From Roseovarius sp. Pro17 (GTDB lineage: Bacteria > Pseudomonadota > Alphaproteobacteria > Rhodobacterales > Rhodobacteraceae), in contig NZ_CP141179.1 of the NCBI RefSeq assembly GCF_035599575.1, forward strand, positions 1,116,001-1,180,000: 64,000 nucleotides of DNA. The letters are read 5' to 3'. The notes below the pieces were generated by a model. It was not told where the DNA came from and did not search any database. It worked only from the letters and a program-made list of their open reading frames with translations. The position numbers were made by a program, and so were the translations under genes. Position 1 is the stretch's first letter; every line of letters starts with the position of its first letter. Below are positions 9,242-18,156 of the stretch, in pieces.

Positions 9242-9933
9242 TAGAATTCTCCTTTGCGCACGGAAGCGTGCAAATCTATCAGGCCGGTGTTGGTGGGTCG
9301 CAAAACGCCGGTTCCGATCGCGCGGACAACAGCGCGAAAACCGCGACCGCCGAGGGGTGTGGCACCAATGAGACGGTCGATCCGGATGTCGCCGGTGAGT
9401 TGTTCCGCGAATTCGCGGACCACGTCATCAGCTACGGAATCTGGAGAATTTCTCGCCAGATGTAACAGCTCGGCATTCCGCACCTGAATAGGTGTAAAAT
9501 CCGCGTCCGTGATCACGATGAAACGGTCTGCGTGGGTCGGAATTGCATGTTGCTGCAGCGCAATTACCTGTTCGCGCATCTTTTCGGACTTGGCGTATTT
9601 CATTGGCTTCACCAAGATGCCGACACGGCCGCCATCCAGCATCAAGGCCAACAGATCCAGTGTGTGCGGGGTAAAACCCTCTGCACATGGCAGCATGATC
9701 CGCTGCTGCTCAACAACATCGAGAGCATCGGGGCGTGCCAACAAAAGATAGATTACCTTTTGTTCGAGACGGCTCTCGAAATGTATCCGTTTGCGGCGAC
9801 CGGGCTGTCCAGGAACGGGGACGACGACATAGCCGCGGTTGCTGATCGACGAGCGCGGGTGTATCCGGCGCATGGAAGCGGCGGCATCGGTCAGATGGAC
9901 AGGTGGTGGGAGGACGTTGTTCAATTCAGTCAT
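9241..9933 (-). CDS. tnsA: TnsA-like endonuclease (5'-strand cleavage)
   Basis: A 230-aa protein with the restriction-endonuclease-like fold of TnsA, which cuts the non-transferred strand so that the element moves by cut and paste. The family Glu is in HFESRLEQKV (about residue 53) and the catalytic Asp in PHTLDLLAL. The Lys is in GILVKPMKYA, but the residue two before it is Leu, where TnsA proteins normally have Gln or Glu. A GGAG ribosome-binding site precedes the ATG. It is the first gene of the outward-reading tns operon. Call is firm from context; full activity is uncertain. Confidence 0.8.
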   Translation of the reverse strand: MTELNNVLPPPVHLTDAAASMRRIHPRSSISNRGYVVVPVPGQPGRRKRIHFESRLEQKVIYLLLARPDALDVVEQQRIMLPCAEGFTPHTLDLLALMLDGGRVGILVKPMKYAKSEKMREQVIALQQHAIPTHADRFIVITDADFTPIQVRNAELLHLARNSPDSVADDVVREFAEQLTGDIRIDRLIGATPLGGRGFRAVVRAIGTGVLRPTNTGLIDLHASVRKGEF

Positions 9934-10270
9934 GATATCTCCGGTCCCGGAAGTCTGACCTCCGGGTTACGTGCAGGGGTTTTCTGGGATACGGCCACTG
10001 GGAAGAACGTTCCGAAGCGCATGGCTCCAACTGTTCTGCTGGTAGGCGGCCGCATGGCGTTTGCACCCGATTGGCATGTGTTGACCCACTGGATTTACCG
10101 GGGGACGTCACCCGTTTGGATTTGGGTGTGGACGTCGAAATTGATCCGGCTTGCACGTAAAGTGTAAGCTCAGGCAATTTATAGGACGCCGGCGAACGTC
10201 GGGTTTGTCATGTCTAAGGGGTTGAGCGGGGAACCCTTGCACTACTGATGGTGTTTGAGTAATGCTCGAA

Positions 10271-10342
10271 GTGTAGCTCGAGATGGGCTTTGCTCATTTC
10301 TACACGAACAGCGCTTCTCGTTGGCGCGAGATTTGCTGTTCG
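10271..10342. other. Tandem long hairpins, candidate structured RNA
   Basis: First hairpin 10271-10305: GTGTAG/CTACAC outside, with an inner stem GAGATGGGC against GCTCATTTC (G-U pairs allowed) around TTT. Second hairpin 10305-10342: CGAACAGC/GCTGTTCG outside and TCTCG/CGAGA inside. The two abut at one base. No T run follows, so they are not plain terminators. They could be an sRNA, a leader structure or a protein-binding site. Confidence 0.4.
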
Positions 10343-10991
10343 TTTCACTTGCTCGATCAGGTCATCATCTTTTCCTTTCACCGTTTTGTTTCTGAGCCCT
10401 CTGTTTCGGGGTTGGTTCGATTTTAGATGGTGGAAAAACGTATTTTCAAGCCCGAAAAATCACCTTAAGTCATTGATATTTTGCCATTTTTTTCGGTTAC
10501 GATCAGCGGGGCAAAAATAGCTCTCTCACGTTGGAGACCCGTATCTTGGGTGAACATCAGGTGTCACTGAATTCAGTCCACACAATATCAAGCGGTGATC
10601 CATAGCAAAAAGAAACCGTGATTTTGGAAACGTGAAAAGCGTTTAATTTCTCACGGGATTTTTCCGTAAGGAACGATCACACGCGCCATTTTTCAAAGTG
10701 ATAGGAGCTTGGTAAATAGTCATGATTTTGAGCTTTCTTGAACGATGTATTTGACAGGTTGCAAGGACCGATTCGGATCAACGGAAACGTCAAGATCAAG
10801 TATCGGATCTCCTCGCCTACGATTCCTGGACAGAGATCCTGATTGCTGAATGCCGAACAATGATTTCCGGATTAGCCCATCTATATTCTGGGAAGTTCAT
10901 TCCTGCTCCTTCGCCTCTTTATTGGCTGTCAATTTATAGCGCCAAGATAGGGAAAATACTGTCGACGGGCGAGTTCAGTTTGGCACGACGG

Positions 10992-11022
10992 ATAATATCT
11001 ATCATCTGCTGATAGATATTAT
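10992..11022. promoter_or_regulatory. Perfect 13-bp inverted repeat, candidate operator
   Basis: ATAATATCTATCA and its exact reverse complement are separated by five bases, 64 bases before the start of the HsdM/S-like gene. The A+T-rich symmetric design fits a dimeric regulator site. No controller-protein gene is evident next to it, so the binding partner is unknown. Confidence 0.5.
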
Positions 11023-11085
11023 TTCGGACAATCCTTAGCTTGATCTTTCATATCTTGATGACTTCGGACATGTCTTTAACGGCAC

Positions 11086-12885
11086 ATGCCACCGGAGTTC
11101 AGCGAAAAAATGGAAATGCCTTCGGAGATCGATATCAGCAGCTTCGAAGGTCTGACGCGGCTGTTTCGTTTCGCTGTTGGGCTGAGGGAAAACGACACTG
11201 GCCATGCTTCTCTTGCGCATCTTGAGAGCCGATTTGGCCTCGCACCTTATGTTCCAGCGTTCCGCGGTGCCCTCGAAGACTTTGCCCGGCAATTGGACGG
11301 GCTGGAACACAGCCAACGTTTCAAGACAGTTTGTGACTTAATCTTTGATGCGCTTCCCGATGCTGAAAAGCTTGACGATGAACTTGCCTCGGCACTTCTT
11401 GAAATCTGCTCCGATGCAGGGGTTGTGCGTTTTTCTTTTTCGTCGGCGATCCTCCCCTGCCTCTTGCACGCACAGAAAACGCAGCAATTTCAACAGAAAG
11501 CCGGTGCAGATTGTGAGGTCCGATATGCGGGAGTGGGGCTGGACAAAGAACTCATGGCATTTGCATCGCTCTTTCTGGATCTGGGGATTTACACCGAATC
11601 TAATCCTCCATGGGACCCGGACACGGTGTTCGACAATGGTGAGCCAAATTTTGAGACACCGGATCTCGAGATTGCATTTCCACCCGCAGATTTTAGATCG
11701 GATTCTGCGAGTCATCTCGATGCGAGCGTTCGAGCATCTCAGCTGCCCCGCGCAGTTGACCGCGGAAAATACGATCTTGAGAGCGTTATGCTTGCATATC
11801 TCTGTGAGGCCGAAGGGGCTGCTCTTGTTTTCACTTCAATGAATTTTCTCTCCTCCCCAAAACAATCACGGCTTTTGGCCCGCCAACATCTTCTTGACCT
11901 ATCGCGGGTTTCCCAAGTGACAGAACTAACAGTAAATGAGCGATGCCATTGCGCAATTGACCTAAGCAAAGCGGGTTATCCGAACGAGAACATTCGGATG
12001 GTGGTGACAAATATTCTGGAACATATCATCAGGCCGCCGCTGAGCCGGGGCCCCTTCCGCCCGAAGCTTGCGATGATATCAGTTGATGATATCCGGTCTG
12101 CCGGCGATGTTCTTAAACCTTCGCGCTATCTCGGATCCGGACCTACTGGCGGGCGCGATTTTACAGAAAAAATGAACAATATTTCACGATCAACGACACA
12201 TATCCTGGCTGACTATTTCGAAATTATCCGACCGAAAACAACGAAAAGAGATCCGGTTGGAACATTCCCCATTCAAGAAGTCCGTGCTGGCAATATCTCG
12301 GCGAATGGAGAAATGATGGGATCATTGCGCAAAATTAGCGTGCGTTCAACTTTGGCAGTCGGTTTGGAAGAACAGGTCATTAAAACAGGTGATATCTTGT
12401 TTGCACACCGAGGGCCCGTCGGCAAAGTTGCCTATGTGAATGACCCCAATATCCAAGACTCGAAAGTGTGGGCGGGTCAAACTCTCATGATTTTTCGTGC
12501 GCGTCGAAAGAGTTCGGCAGCACGGGCGACACTGTATTGCGACCCCAAAGTTCTGTTTATGTATATGCTCACACCAGATGTCCAAGCGAGCTGGAGCAGG
12601 GTCGCCACTGGTGATCGCAGTCCCGCTGTGCCGATAGGAATAATCGAGAGTTTTGGCTTGCCGGATAACCTCATACTTCCTCGAAAACCAAAGCGGAAAT
12701 CTTCGAGTGATAAGCTGGCTTCACCGAGCAGCTACACAGACATAATACTTTTGGAGTTTCAAAACAGGCAAAATGAGTTGGAAAGGCTTCGCGAAATTCA
12801 AATAGAGATGAATGATGGGTTGGATCGAGTTTCGAATGCGGCTTGGTCAAAAATGATCGGCCAAAGTGATCCCCCAAATGATTGA
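11086..12885 (+). CDS. Degenerate N6-methyltransferase fused to type I specificity domain
   Basis: A 599-aa protein. Residues about 100-310 follow the layout of HsdM-type N6-adenine methyltransferases, but the SAM-binding DPxCGSG motif is not visible and the NPPF motif is replaced by IAFPPADF, so catalysis is unlikely. Residues about 405-550 match HsdS target-recognition domains (IQEVRAGNIS, KTGDILFAHRGPVGKVAYV). A helical segment (QNRQNELERLREIQIEMND) follows, as in HsdS spacers. No hsdR is nearby. It lies between tnsA and tniQ, converging on tniQ. It may be a sequence-specific DNA-binding factor of the element or a defence gene. The start has no clear ribosome-binding site; ATG codons at 11110 and 11116 are alternatives. 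Confidence 0.55.
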   Translation: MPPEFSEKMEMPSEIDISSFEGLTRLFRFAVGLRENDTGHASLAHLESRFGLAPYVPAFRGALEDFARQLDGLEHSQRFKTVCDLIFDALPDAEKLDDELASALLEICSDAGVVRFSFSSAILPCLLHAQKTQQFQQKAGADCEVRYAGVGLDKELMAFASLFLDLGIYTESNPPWDPDTVFDNGEPNFETPDLEIAFPPADFRSDSASHLDASVRASQLPRAVDRGKYDLESVMLAYLCEAEGAALVFTSMNFLSSPKQSRLLARQHLLDLSRVSQVTELTVNERCHCAIDLSKAGYPNENIRMVVTNILEHIIRPPLSRGPFRPKLAMISVDDIRSAGDVLKPSRYLGSGPTGGRDFTEKMNNISRSTTHILADYFEIIRPKTTKRDPVGTFPIQEVRAGNISANGEMMGSLRKISVRSTLAVGLEEQVIKTGDILFAHRGPVGKVAYVNDPNIQDSKVWAGQTLMIFRARRKSSAARATLYCDPKVLFMYMLTPDVQASWSRVATGDRSPAVPIGIIESFGLPDNLILPRKPKRKSSSDKLASPSSYTDIILLEFQNRQNELERLREIQIEMNDGLDRVSNAAWSKMIGQSDPPND

Positions 12886-12989
12886 GACAGTTAATTTATT
12901 CGAACTGGCTTGGCGAAGCTGATATCCGTCCATTTTTTGCCTTAAATTTCGAACGCCTTCGTGTAGAGTCTGTCGATGTGGCACGAAAT

Positions 12990-14867
12990 TCAGTCTGGCA
13001 GCAAAAATGAAACACTACCTGTCCATTCGCTGACTGCCGGCCATGGTGCCAAGAACCGCTCGACAACAGTGGCACGTCGATAAATCGGCCCATAAGGCCG
13101 AGTGGCTCCTCCGAGAGGAAACACTTTCGCAGCAATCAGGATCTTCGTTGTGGCCGCCCTGCTTCTGCCTAAGCCGAGAGATATGCTTTTGAGGCCCACA
13201 TAGGTGTTGTTGAATTCAGAAAGGGCCGTATCTGTGACATAGAGCTGAGGCACTTTCTTAACCGGATTTTTTCCAAGAACGGTTATGAGTAGTCCTGCAT
13301 CAACCAACGCTTTGACATGCGAAAGGCGTAATCCAACCTCATCTCCAATCTGCGCAAGGGTGTGTCCGGCGACGACATCTTTCTGGATTAGCGGTCGGAG
13401 TTCTTTTATATCCACAATAATACCGAGATAACCTGATTTTGTCGCGTGCTTGCCCACACGATTGAGGTGTCCACCGCATAGAAGCTGAACAATGTCGCGC
13501 GCCGAGCAATTCAACTTACGGGCTGCGGTCGGAATGTCGGAGCACCCTGGTGGGGCCTGTCGCATCGGTGTTGCTCTTCTAAGGAGTTGTGCGATAAATG
13601 ACTGGATTTCGGACGGTTCGTAAGCTGGCCATGTGCCTTCACCAGATTGAACGGGGGCGAAGTATCCGGCGGCTTCCATCAAGTCGAATTGATCTCTTGG
13701 AAAATTGAAATGCTCGTGCGTCTGGCTTGGCCCCATTGCACGGACAATGGTTGCCAGAACTGGGGATGCACGCTCGGCATCGAAGACCTCCCAAACATCC
13801 GACGTTCTCGTTCCCTTCGGCTCCACGAGTCCGGCAGCAGCGAGAGCCTTCCGGAGACGTGTCGTGCCAATACCAGTTTCATTTGAAGCAGTGCGAACCG
13901 AATGAAGACGCCTTGTCTCCACTGGAACACCGAGCACTGTGTCACCAGGCCCGAGGGGCCACGTCTCTAAGATATGTTCGCGAAGTATGCTTCGGAAAGG
14001 TTCAAACTCAGGACCGTTCATATCCCGGGAAAATCGGTCGTGCAGAGGCCCAAAGCGCGCGTTCGGTCCATCTTGGGGGCTTCCGCGGCGTTTCTGAATC
14101 TCGACCAACATGCCCTTCACAAAGTCGATACCGCGTTGGCAAACATCGAAACCAATCTTTCCTGCTTCATGCCATCGCGTGTCGTCCATGCGATCTGCGC
14201 GCGGGAACCAATCTAGCATAACAGCGCGACCAACAAACTCGCAAAATACTGCAGCGGCGTAGAAGTCATGTTGGTCGAACCAGAGGGAACTTTCCCGATT
14301 GTTTAAGCGGGTGACAACCCATGCTTCAAATTCGGAATGTTCGCGTGACTCTGGATCAAGGTCGCCGACCTTGATGGGTATGACCACACTTCCCATACGG
14401 GTGGCACAATCAAAGCGAGTGTCAGCATTGCGGTCTGCCCAAAGTGTCACTAGCGGCAAGTTATGGATAGGGCAGGTTTTCAAAAATCGAATCTGCCAGT
14501 CTGCCCGTAGCGCCATTCCGATTTGTGTGAGCCTACCCATTCTAAGCGCATCCTCGCGCAGACAACCGATACAGGCTCGAACCTCTGGAGATTTTACTGC
14601 GTGCCGAGGGAGGGATAACCCGTTTCTGATATAGTTGCGAATATCCAGCCTTTGGTAACTCGCAGCGGAAAGAGCTTTTGGGTCGGCGTCACCGTATTGC
14701 GCGAGCAGGGCGATTGAAGACGGTTCACCATCAACAACCGATCGAATGGACAGTCCGAGATCGTAAGCGAGCTCGCGCGCGTTCAATCCGTTACGCAGAG
14801 CAAGCCGTGACAGAAACGAGACGGGCGTTTCGCCGGTAATGTGATCAATAAGCAAAGGGAGTGGCAT
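12990..14867 (-). CDS. tniQ: TniQ/TnsD-like target-selection protein
   Basis: A 625-aa protein of the TniQ family, which binds the attachment DNA and recruits TnsC. The N-terminus has the TniQ signature ITGETPVSFLSRLALRNGL. A zinc-finger pattern follows, CIGCLRED then CPIHNLPLVTL, about 50 residues apart (C-x2-C ... C-x2-H). The long C-terminal part with several helix-turn-helix-like segments (for example HTLAQIGDEVGLRLSHVKAL) resembles TnsD-type proteins that read a fixed chromosomal site. It is separated from tnsABC by the HsdM/S-like gene and a long non-coding stretch, so it has its own promoter. No second tniQ and no tnsE were seen. Confidence 0.85.
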   Translation of the reverse strand: MPLPLLIDHITGETPVSFLSRLALRNGLNARELAYDLGLSIRSVVDGEPSSIALLAQYGDADPKALSAASYQRLDIRNYIRNGLSLPRHAVKSPEVRACIGCLREDALRMGRLTQIGMALRADWQIRFLKTCPIHNLPLVTLWADRNADTRFDCATRMGSVVIPIKVGDLDPESREHSEFEAWVVTRLNNRESSLWFDQHDFYAAAVFCEFVGRAVMLDWFPRADRMDDTRWHEAGKIGFDVCQRGIDFVKGMLVEIQKRRGSPQDGPNARFGPLHDRFSRDMNGPEFEPFRSILREHILETWPLGPGDTVLGVPVETRRLHSVRTASNETGIGTTRLRKALAAAGLVEPKGTRTSDVWEVFDAERASPVLATIVRAMGPSQTHEHFNFPRDQFDLMEAAGYFAPVQSGEGTWPAYEPSEIQSFIAQLLRRATPMRQAPPGCSDIPTAARKLNCSARDIVQLLCGGHLNRVGKHATKSGYLGIIVDIKELRPLIQKDVVAGHTLAQIGDEVGLRLSHVKALVDAGLLITVLGKNPVKKVPQLYVTDTALSEFNNTYVGLKSISLGLGRSRAATTKILIAAKVFPLGGATRPYGPIYRRATVVERFLAPWPAVSEWTGSVSFLLPD

Positions 14868-15236
14868 ACGTCGACTGAATGTAAGGTGTGGGAGCCTCAG
14901 ATATCACGAGGTCGGGCAGATGTTGCAAGTCCAGAATTCAATATATGTCAGGCTTCATGAAGTAGCCGTTCGAGAAAAAATGAACGTGTTTTCTTATTTT
15001 TTTACAACGCGGTAGGTGGAGATTTGGAAATTGAAGGTGTTGACATGGTCGTCGATCATTGAGTATCAAATGGGCACTATGACATTTAGCATCCGGCATA
15101 TTCATCAGCGCACAATTCGCGCGATTTGAACCCCTATAGGGGGCCGGTCACTTCTGTCTATTCCAGCAGTAATGATGCCATAACGGACGAGCTTTAGCTC
15201 GCGGGTCCCTCGGTCTTTTCAACCAAGGAGGACACG
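14868..15236. promoter_or_regulatory. Divergent regulatory region, tniQ versus AAA+ gene
   Basis: About 370 bases with no gene. It holds a 12-bp palindrome CCCCTATAGGGG at 15131-15142 and a short CGAGC-TTTA-GCTCG stem at 15187-15201 ahead of the 33-aa upstream frame. Promoters for tniQ (minus) and the AAA+ gene (plus) must lie here; their boxes cannot be fixed by eye. Confidence 0.4.
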
Positions 15237-15338
15237 ATGTTCAACTCGATCAATTCATCACCCCACGCAATGGTCTCAGCCTTTGACGAGGACACACACC
15301 TTCTCTGTTTCTATCGTCAAGGGGATGGTCATGGTTAA
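15237..15338 (+). CDS. Upstream peptide, 33 aa, coupled to the AAA+ gene
   Basis: An ATG sits six bases after an excellent AAGGAGG box. The frame encodes 33 residues beginning MFNSINSSPHAM and stops at 15336-15338, across the start of the AAA+ reading frame at 15331. It therefore looks like a short coupled leader that sets translation of the ATPase. The peptide has no recognised domain and no run of one amino acid typical of attenuation leaders. Confidence 0.5.
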   Translation: MFNSINSSPHAMVSAFDEDTHLLCFYRQGDGHG

Positions 15339-16386
15339 GGTCACCTCCACTCGTGTTCGGGTTTTATCACCCAGCCTGATCGTGCCTCGTCTCGAGGAAA
15401 TTGAGCGCGATTTCATGGCTGCTTGGGTTCGCATGAAGCAGAACCTTCGGCCCGATTTTGCTAAGGCCGAATTCAGCTACCAGAGCGAAAAGAAGGCAAA
15501 GATGTTGGCGGCCAACGCACATCAGCGTCGGCTGACAGAGGCGGGACTCAGTGCGTTGGCGAAAGACCCGCTTGCGCAGATAACCGGTCTTGCTCGATCA
15601 GGTGCCATGTTGGCGGGTCCGGCGACCGCACACGACGTGCATAAACTGGCCGCTGATCTGCACGTCGAATCTCCTTGGATGCGGGATGTATCGACGTGGC
15701 TCATGACGCAGATGCTTTCGCGGGTCGCTAAAGGCGAAAGTGGCCTTGCTCTGCCGCCGGTGATACTCGCTGGTCCCCCAGGCGTGGGAAAATCACACTA
15801 TGCTCGGCGGCTTGCAGAACTGGCCACAGTTCCGTCTCGGCTAATTGATGTGGGATCCGGAACTGCTGGTTTCAGGATCACAGGCACCGAGCGCGGGTGG
15901 TCCAGCGCGCAAGCAGGTATTCCAGTGGAGACCGTCCTATCGACACGTGTTGCGAACCCGGTTCTGATTGTCGACGAGGTGGACAAAGCCGGCACGATAC
16001 ACAGCGTCAGTGGAAAACCATCCAGTCTGACCACCGCAATGCTTCCTTTGCTTGATCCCGGCACGTCGTGCCGTTTTGAGTGTCCGTTTTTCAGAGTCCC
16101 CATAGACATGTCGCATGCGGTATGGATCATGACAGCCAATGATCCGGATCGCATCCCCGCTCCGCTGCGGGATCGGGCACGTGTCTTTCATCTATCAGCG
16201 CTTACACCGAACGATGCTGTCGCCCATTTCGAGCGGCTGACTCTGGGCACCGAGGATCAACATGAGTGCGATCAGTGCAAAGTGTTCATTGAGCGCATGG
16301 CCAAGACGCCGAAAGGGATCAGCCTTCGTCAAATTGGACAGCTGGTGGATGCACTGAAAGCACCGATAGCACCCTCCGGTCATTAA
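15331..16386 (+). CDS. Lon-like AAA+ ATPase without protease domain
   Basis: A 351-aa ATPase. Walker A is LAGPPGVGKSHYARRLA, Walker B is PVLIVDEVDKAG, sensor 1 is VWIMTANDPDRIP and the arginine region is APLRDRARV. This pattern is closest to the AAA+ module of Lon, but no Ser-Lys protease domain follows. The frame could begin earlier at a TTG (15283) or at ATG 15325; ATG 15331 is chosen because AAGGGG lies six bases before it and it overlaps the stop of the 33-aa upstream frame. It lies between tniQ and the restriction-like operon, 224 bases from the methyltransferase, so membership of that operon is possible but not certain. Confidence 0.65.
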   Translation: MVKVTSTRVRVLSPSLIVPRLEEIERDFMAAWVRMKQNLRPDFAKAEFSYQSEKKAKMLAANAHQRRLTEAGLSALAKDPLAQITGLARSGAMLAGPATAHDVHKLAADLHVESPWMRDVSTWLMTQMLSRVAKGESGLALPPVILAGPPGVGKSHYARRLAELATVPSRLIDVGSGTAGFRITGTERGWSSAQAGIPVETVLSTRVANPVLIVDEVDKAGTIHSVSGKPSSLTTAMLPLLDPGTSCRFECPFFRVPIDMSHAVWIMTANDPDRIPAPLRDRARVFHLSALTPNDAVAHFERLTLGTEDQHECDQCKVFIERMAKTPKGISLRQIGQLVDALKAPIAPSGH

Positions 16387-16610
16387 GATATCGCTCGCCT
16401 CGTCTCGAGCTTGGTAGATCCAAGGTGGGGAGATGGTCGGTTTGCTTTTGATTGCGCATAATCCACAGAAAACCTTACGTTTACAGTTTCAGCATAGGTT
16501 TTGTGCCTGGACATTTTCGGATGCAGGGCCCAAAATCAATCCATGGTGCTTTGGCTGTCCGGCGGCACAATACTGTGAACCCTGCGCCGCTCGCGCTGAA
16601 GGAGCTTTTT

Positions 16611-17684
16611 ATGACTTCAAGTGGCCCTGCCTTCCGTTTTATTGACCTATTTGCTGGAATAGGCGGGTTGCGGATTGGTTTTGAGCGCGTTGGTGGGCGG
16701 TGTGTTTTTACCAGCGAATGGAACAAGTTTTCGCAGGAAACGTATCGCGCGAACTTCGAAGATGATCACTCCATCGATGGTGACATTACCGCGATAAATG
16801 AGGCGGATATCCCCGCCCATGATGTTCTTTTAGCGGGATTTCCCTGTCAGCCGTTCTCTATTGCGGGGGTGAGCAAGAAGAATTCCCTCGGCCGCGCTCA
16901 TGGTTTTGCAGATGAAACGCAGGGGACGCTGTTTTTCGACGTGGTCAGGATTCTGCGGCACCACCGACCGAAGGCTTTCTTGCTGGAGAATGTTAAGAAC
17001 CTGCTTTCCCATGACAAAGGAAATACTTTCAGGGTCATCCTTCATGCCCTTGATGAGCTGGGCTACGATGTCGATCACAAGGTCATAGATGCACGAAGCT
17101 GGGTCCCACAACATCGTGAGCGGATATTCATCACTGGTTTCCGTCGGGATTCCCCGACCCGGTTTTCACTGGATGATATTGTTGTCCCTCTTGGACCGAA
17201 CCCGCGTCTCTCCAGTATCCTGCACCCAGGGGACGGGACCGAGATCGCGGAGGAGCCGTTTACATGTGGGCCGCTGGCGTCTGTCGCATCTAAATATACC
17301 CTCACACCAAATCTGTGGAAGTATCTCCAAGCATATGCTGCGAAACACAAGGCTGCTGGAAATGGTTTCGGGTTCGGGCTCTGTGGTCCGGATGGCGTCG
17401 CGAGGACCTTGAGTGCGCGTTACTACAAGGATGGCAGTGAAATCCTGATCGCGCAGAGTGCGGGAATTCCGCGACGTTTAACGCCAAGGGAATGCGCAAG
17501 ATTGATGGGATTTGATCAGCCTGGCTCCAATCGCCCTTGGAGGATAACCGTGTCGGATACTCAGGCGTATAGGCAATTTGGAAATGCCGTTGCAGCGCCG
17601 GTCGCAATTGCAGTTGCCGAGGCGATGGCACCGTGGATCATCAATACGGTTGCCCTTCGTTCGAGGAGGGACATGATTGCCTGA
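16611..17684 (+). CDS. DNA (cytosine-5) methyltransferase
   Basis: A 357-aa C5 methyltransferase. Motif I is [13 protein letters not shown], the catalytic Cys79 is in [11 protein letters not shown], motif VI is LLENVKNL, motif VIII is [11 protein letters not shown], and motifs IX-X are [13 protein letters not shown] and [13 protein letters not shown]. The target-recognition stretch is between about 200 and 290. ATG 16611 is chosen because GAAGGAG lies just upstream; a longer frame adds 53 residues without family features. It opens the overlapping operon and would mark the host DNA against the downstream nucleases. The sequence specificity cannot be read, although EcoRII-N and Vsr homologues downstream hint at a Dcm/EcoRII-like context. 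Confidence 0.93.
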   Translation: MTSSGPAFRFIDLFAGIGGLRIGFERVGGRCVFTSEWNKFSQETYRANFEDDHSIDGDITAINEADIPAHDVLLAGFPCQPFSIAGVSKKNSLGRAHGFADETQGTLFFDVVRILRHHRPKAFLLENVKNLLSHDKGNTFRVILHALDELGYDVDHKVIDARSWVPQHRERIFITGFRRDSPTRFSLDDIVVPLGPNPRLSSILHPGDGTEIAEEPFTCGPLASVASKYTLTPNLWKYLQAYAAKHKAAGNGFGFGLCGPDGVARTLSARYYKDGSEILIAQSAGIPRRLTPRECARLMGFDQPGSNRPWRITVSDTQAYRQFGNAVAAPVAIAVAEAMAPWIINTVALRSRRDMIA

Positions 17685-18156
17685 GCGGACGCCTCTGACC
17701 CGTTCCGAAATGATGTCGCGGATTGGAGCAAAGAATACCGCGCCGGAACTTAGAGTCAGGCTCGGACTTCATCGGCGAGGATTTCGGTATCGGCTTCACC
17801 GAAAGGATCTTCCAGGAAAGCCTGACATCGTCCTCCCAAGGCATAACGCAGTGATAATGGTGCATGGATGTTTCTGGCATGGGCATCAGAGGTGCAGATA
17901 TTTCAGACTCCCCCGTTCGAATGTTGAATTCTGGAAGGACAAAATTCAGAAAAATCGGAACCGGGATGACAGGCAGATAAACGAGCTTATTCGACTTGGC
18001 TGGCGGGTCTCGGTAGTCTGGGAATGTGCAACACGAAAGCTTCCGACCGAATTGCTGATTGATAAAATCGCAGTTTGGTTGTCTGGGAGCGAAATAGTAA
18101 ATGAGATCGCCGAACACACTGGTGCATCGGAAGAAGTGGAACTAAGAACGATATGA
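17677..18156 (+). CDS. vsr: Very short patch repair (Vsr)-like endonuclease
   Basis: A 159-aa protein with the Vsr fold. Catalytic Asp50 is in GKPDIVLP; His63 and the zinc ligands lie in [12 protein letters not shown]. Classical Vsr nicks T:G mismatches left by 5mC deamination. In restriction operons Vsr-like proteins may instead serve as the cutting subunit. A TTG start at 17677 overlaps the methyltransferase stop by eight bases. The next gene starts with ATGA overlap. Confidence 0.92.
   Translation: MPERTPLTRSEMMSRIGAKNTAPELRVRLGLHRRGFRYRLHRKDLPGKPDIVLPRHNAVIMVHGCFWHGHQRCRYFRLPRSNVEFWKDKIQKNRNRDDRQINELIRLGWRVSVVWECATRKLPTELLIDKIAVWLSGSEIVNEIAEHTGASEEVELRTI

Larger units (their letters stand above)
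9934..11085. other. Long non-coding region between tnsA and the HsdM/S-like gene
   Basis: About 1.15 kb with strong A+T bias and no convincing gene. It must hold the divergent promoters for the tns operon and for the 599-aa gene. It contains a tandem hairpin at 10271-10342 and a perfect 13-bp inverted repeat at 10992-11022, listed separately. No CRISPR-like direct repeats are visible. Confidence 0.6.

Noticed and set aside
9926..10177. Minus-strand 83-aa reading frame upstream of tnsA
   Set aside because: No domain, no ribosome-binding site and low-complexity composition; it occupies the tnsA promoter region.
10143..11085. CRISPR array or Cas genes, as in CRISPR-associated Tn7 elements
   Set aside because: No regularly spaced direct repeats and no cas genes anywhere in the element.
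12990..14867. tnsE or a second tniQ gene
   Set aside because: Only one TniQ-type protein is seen; nothing resembling TnsE was recognised in the element.
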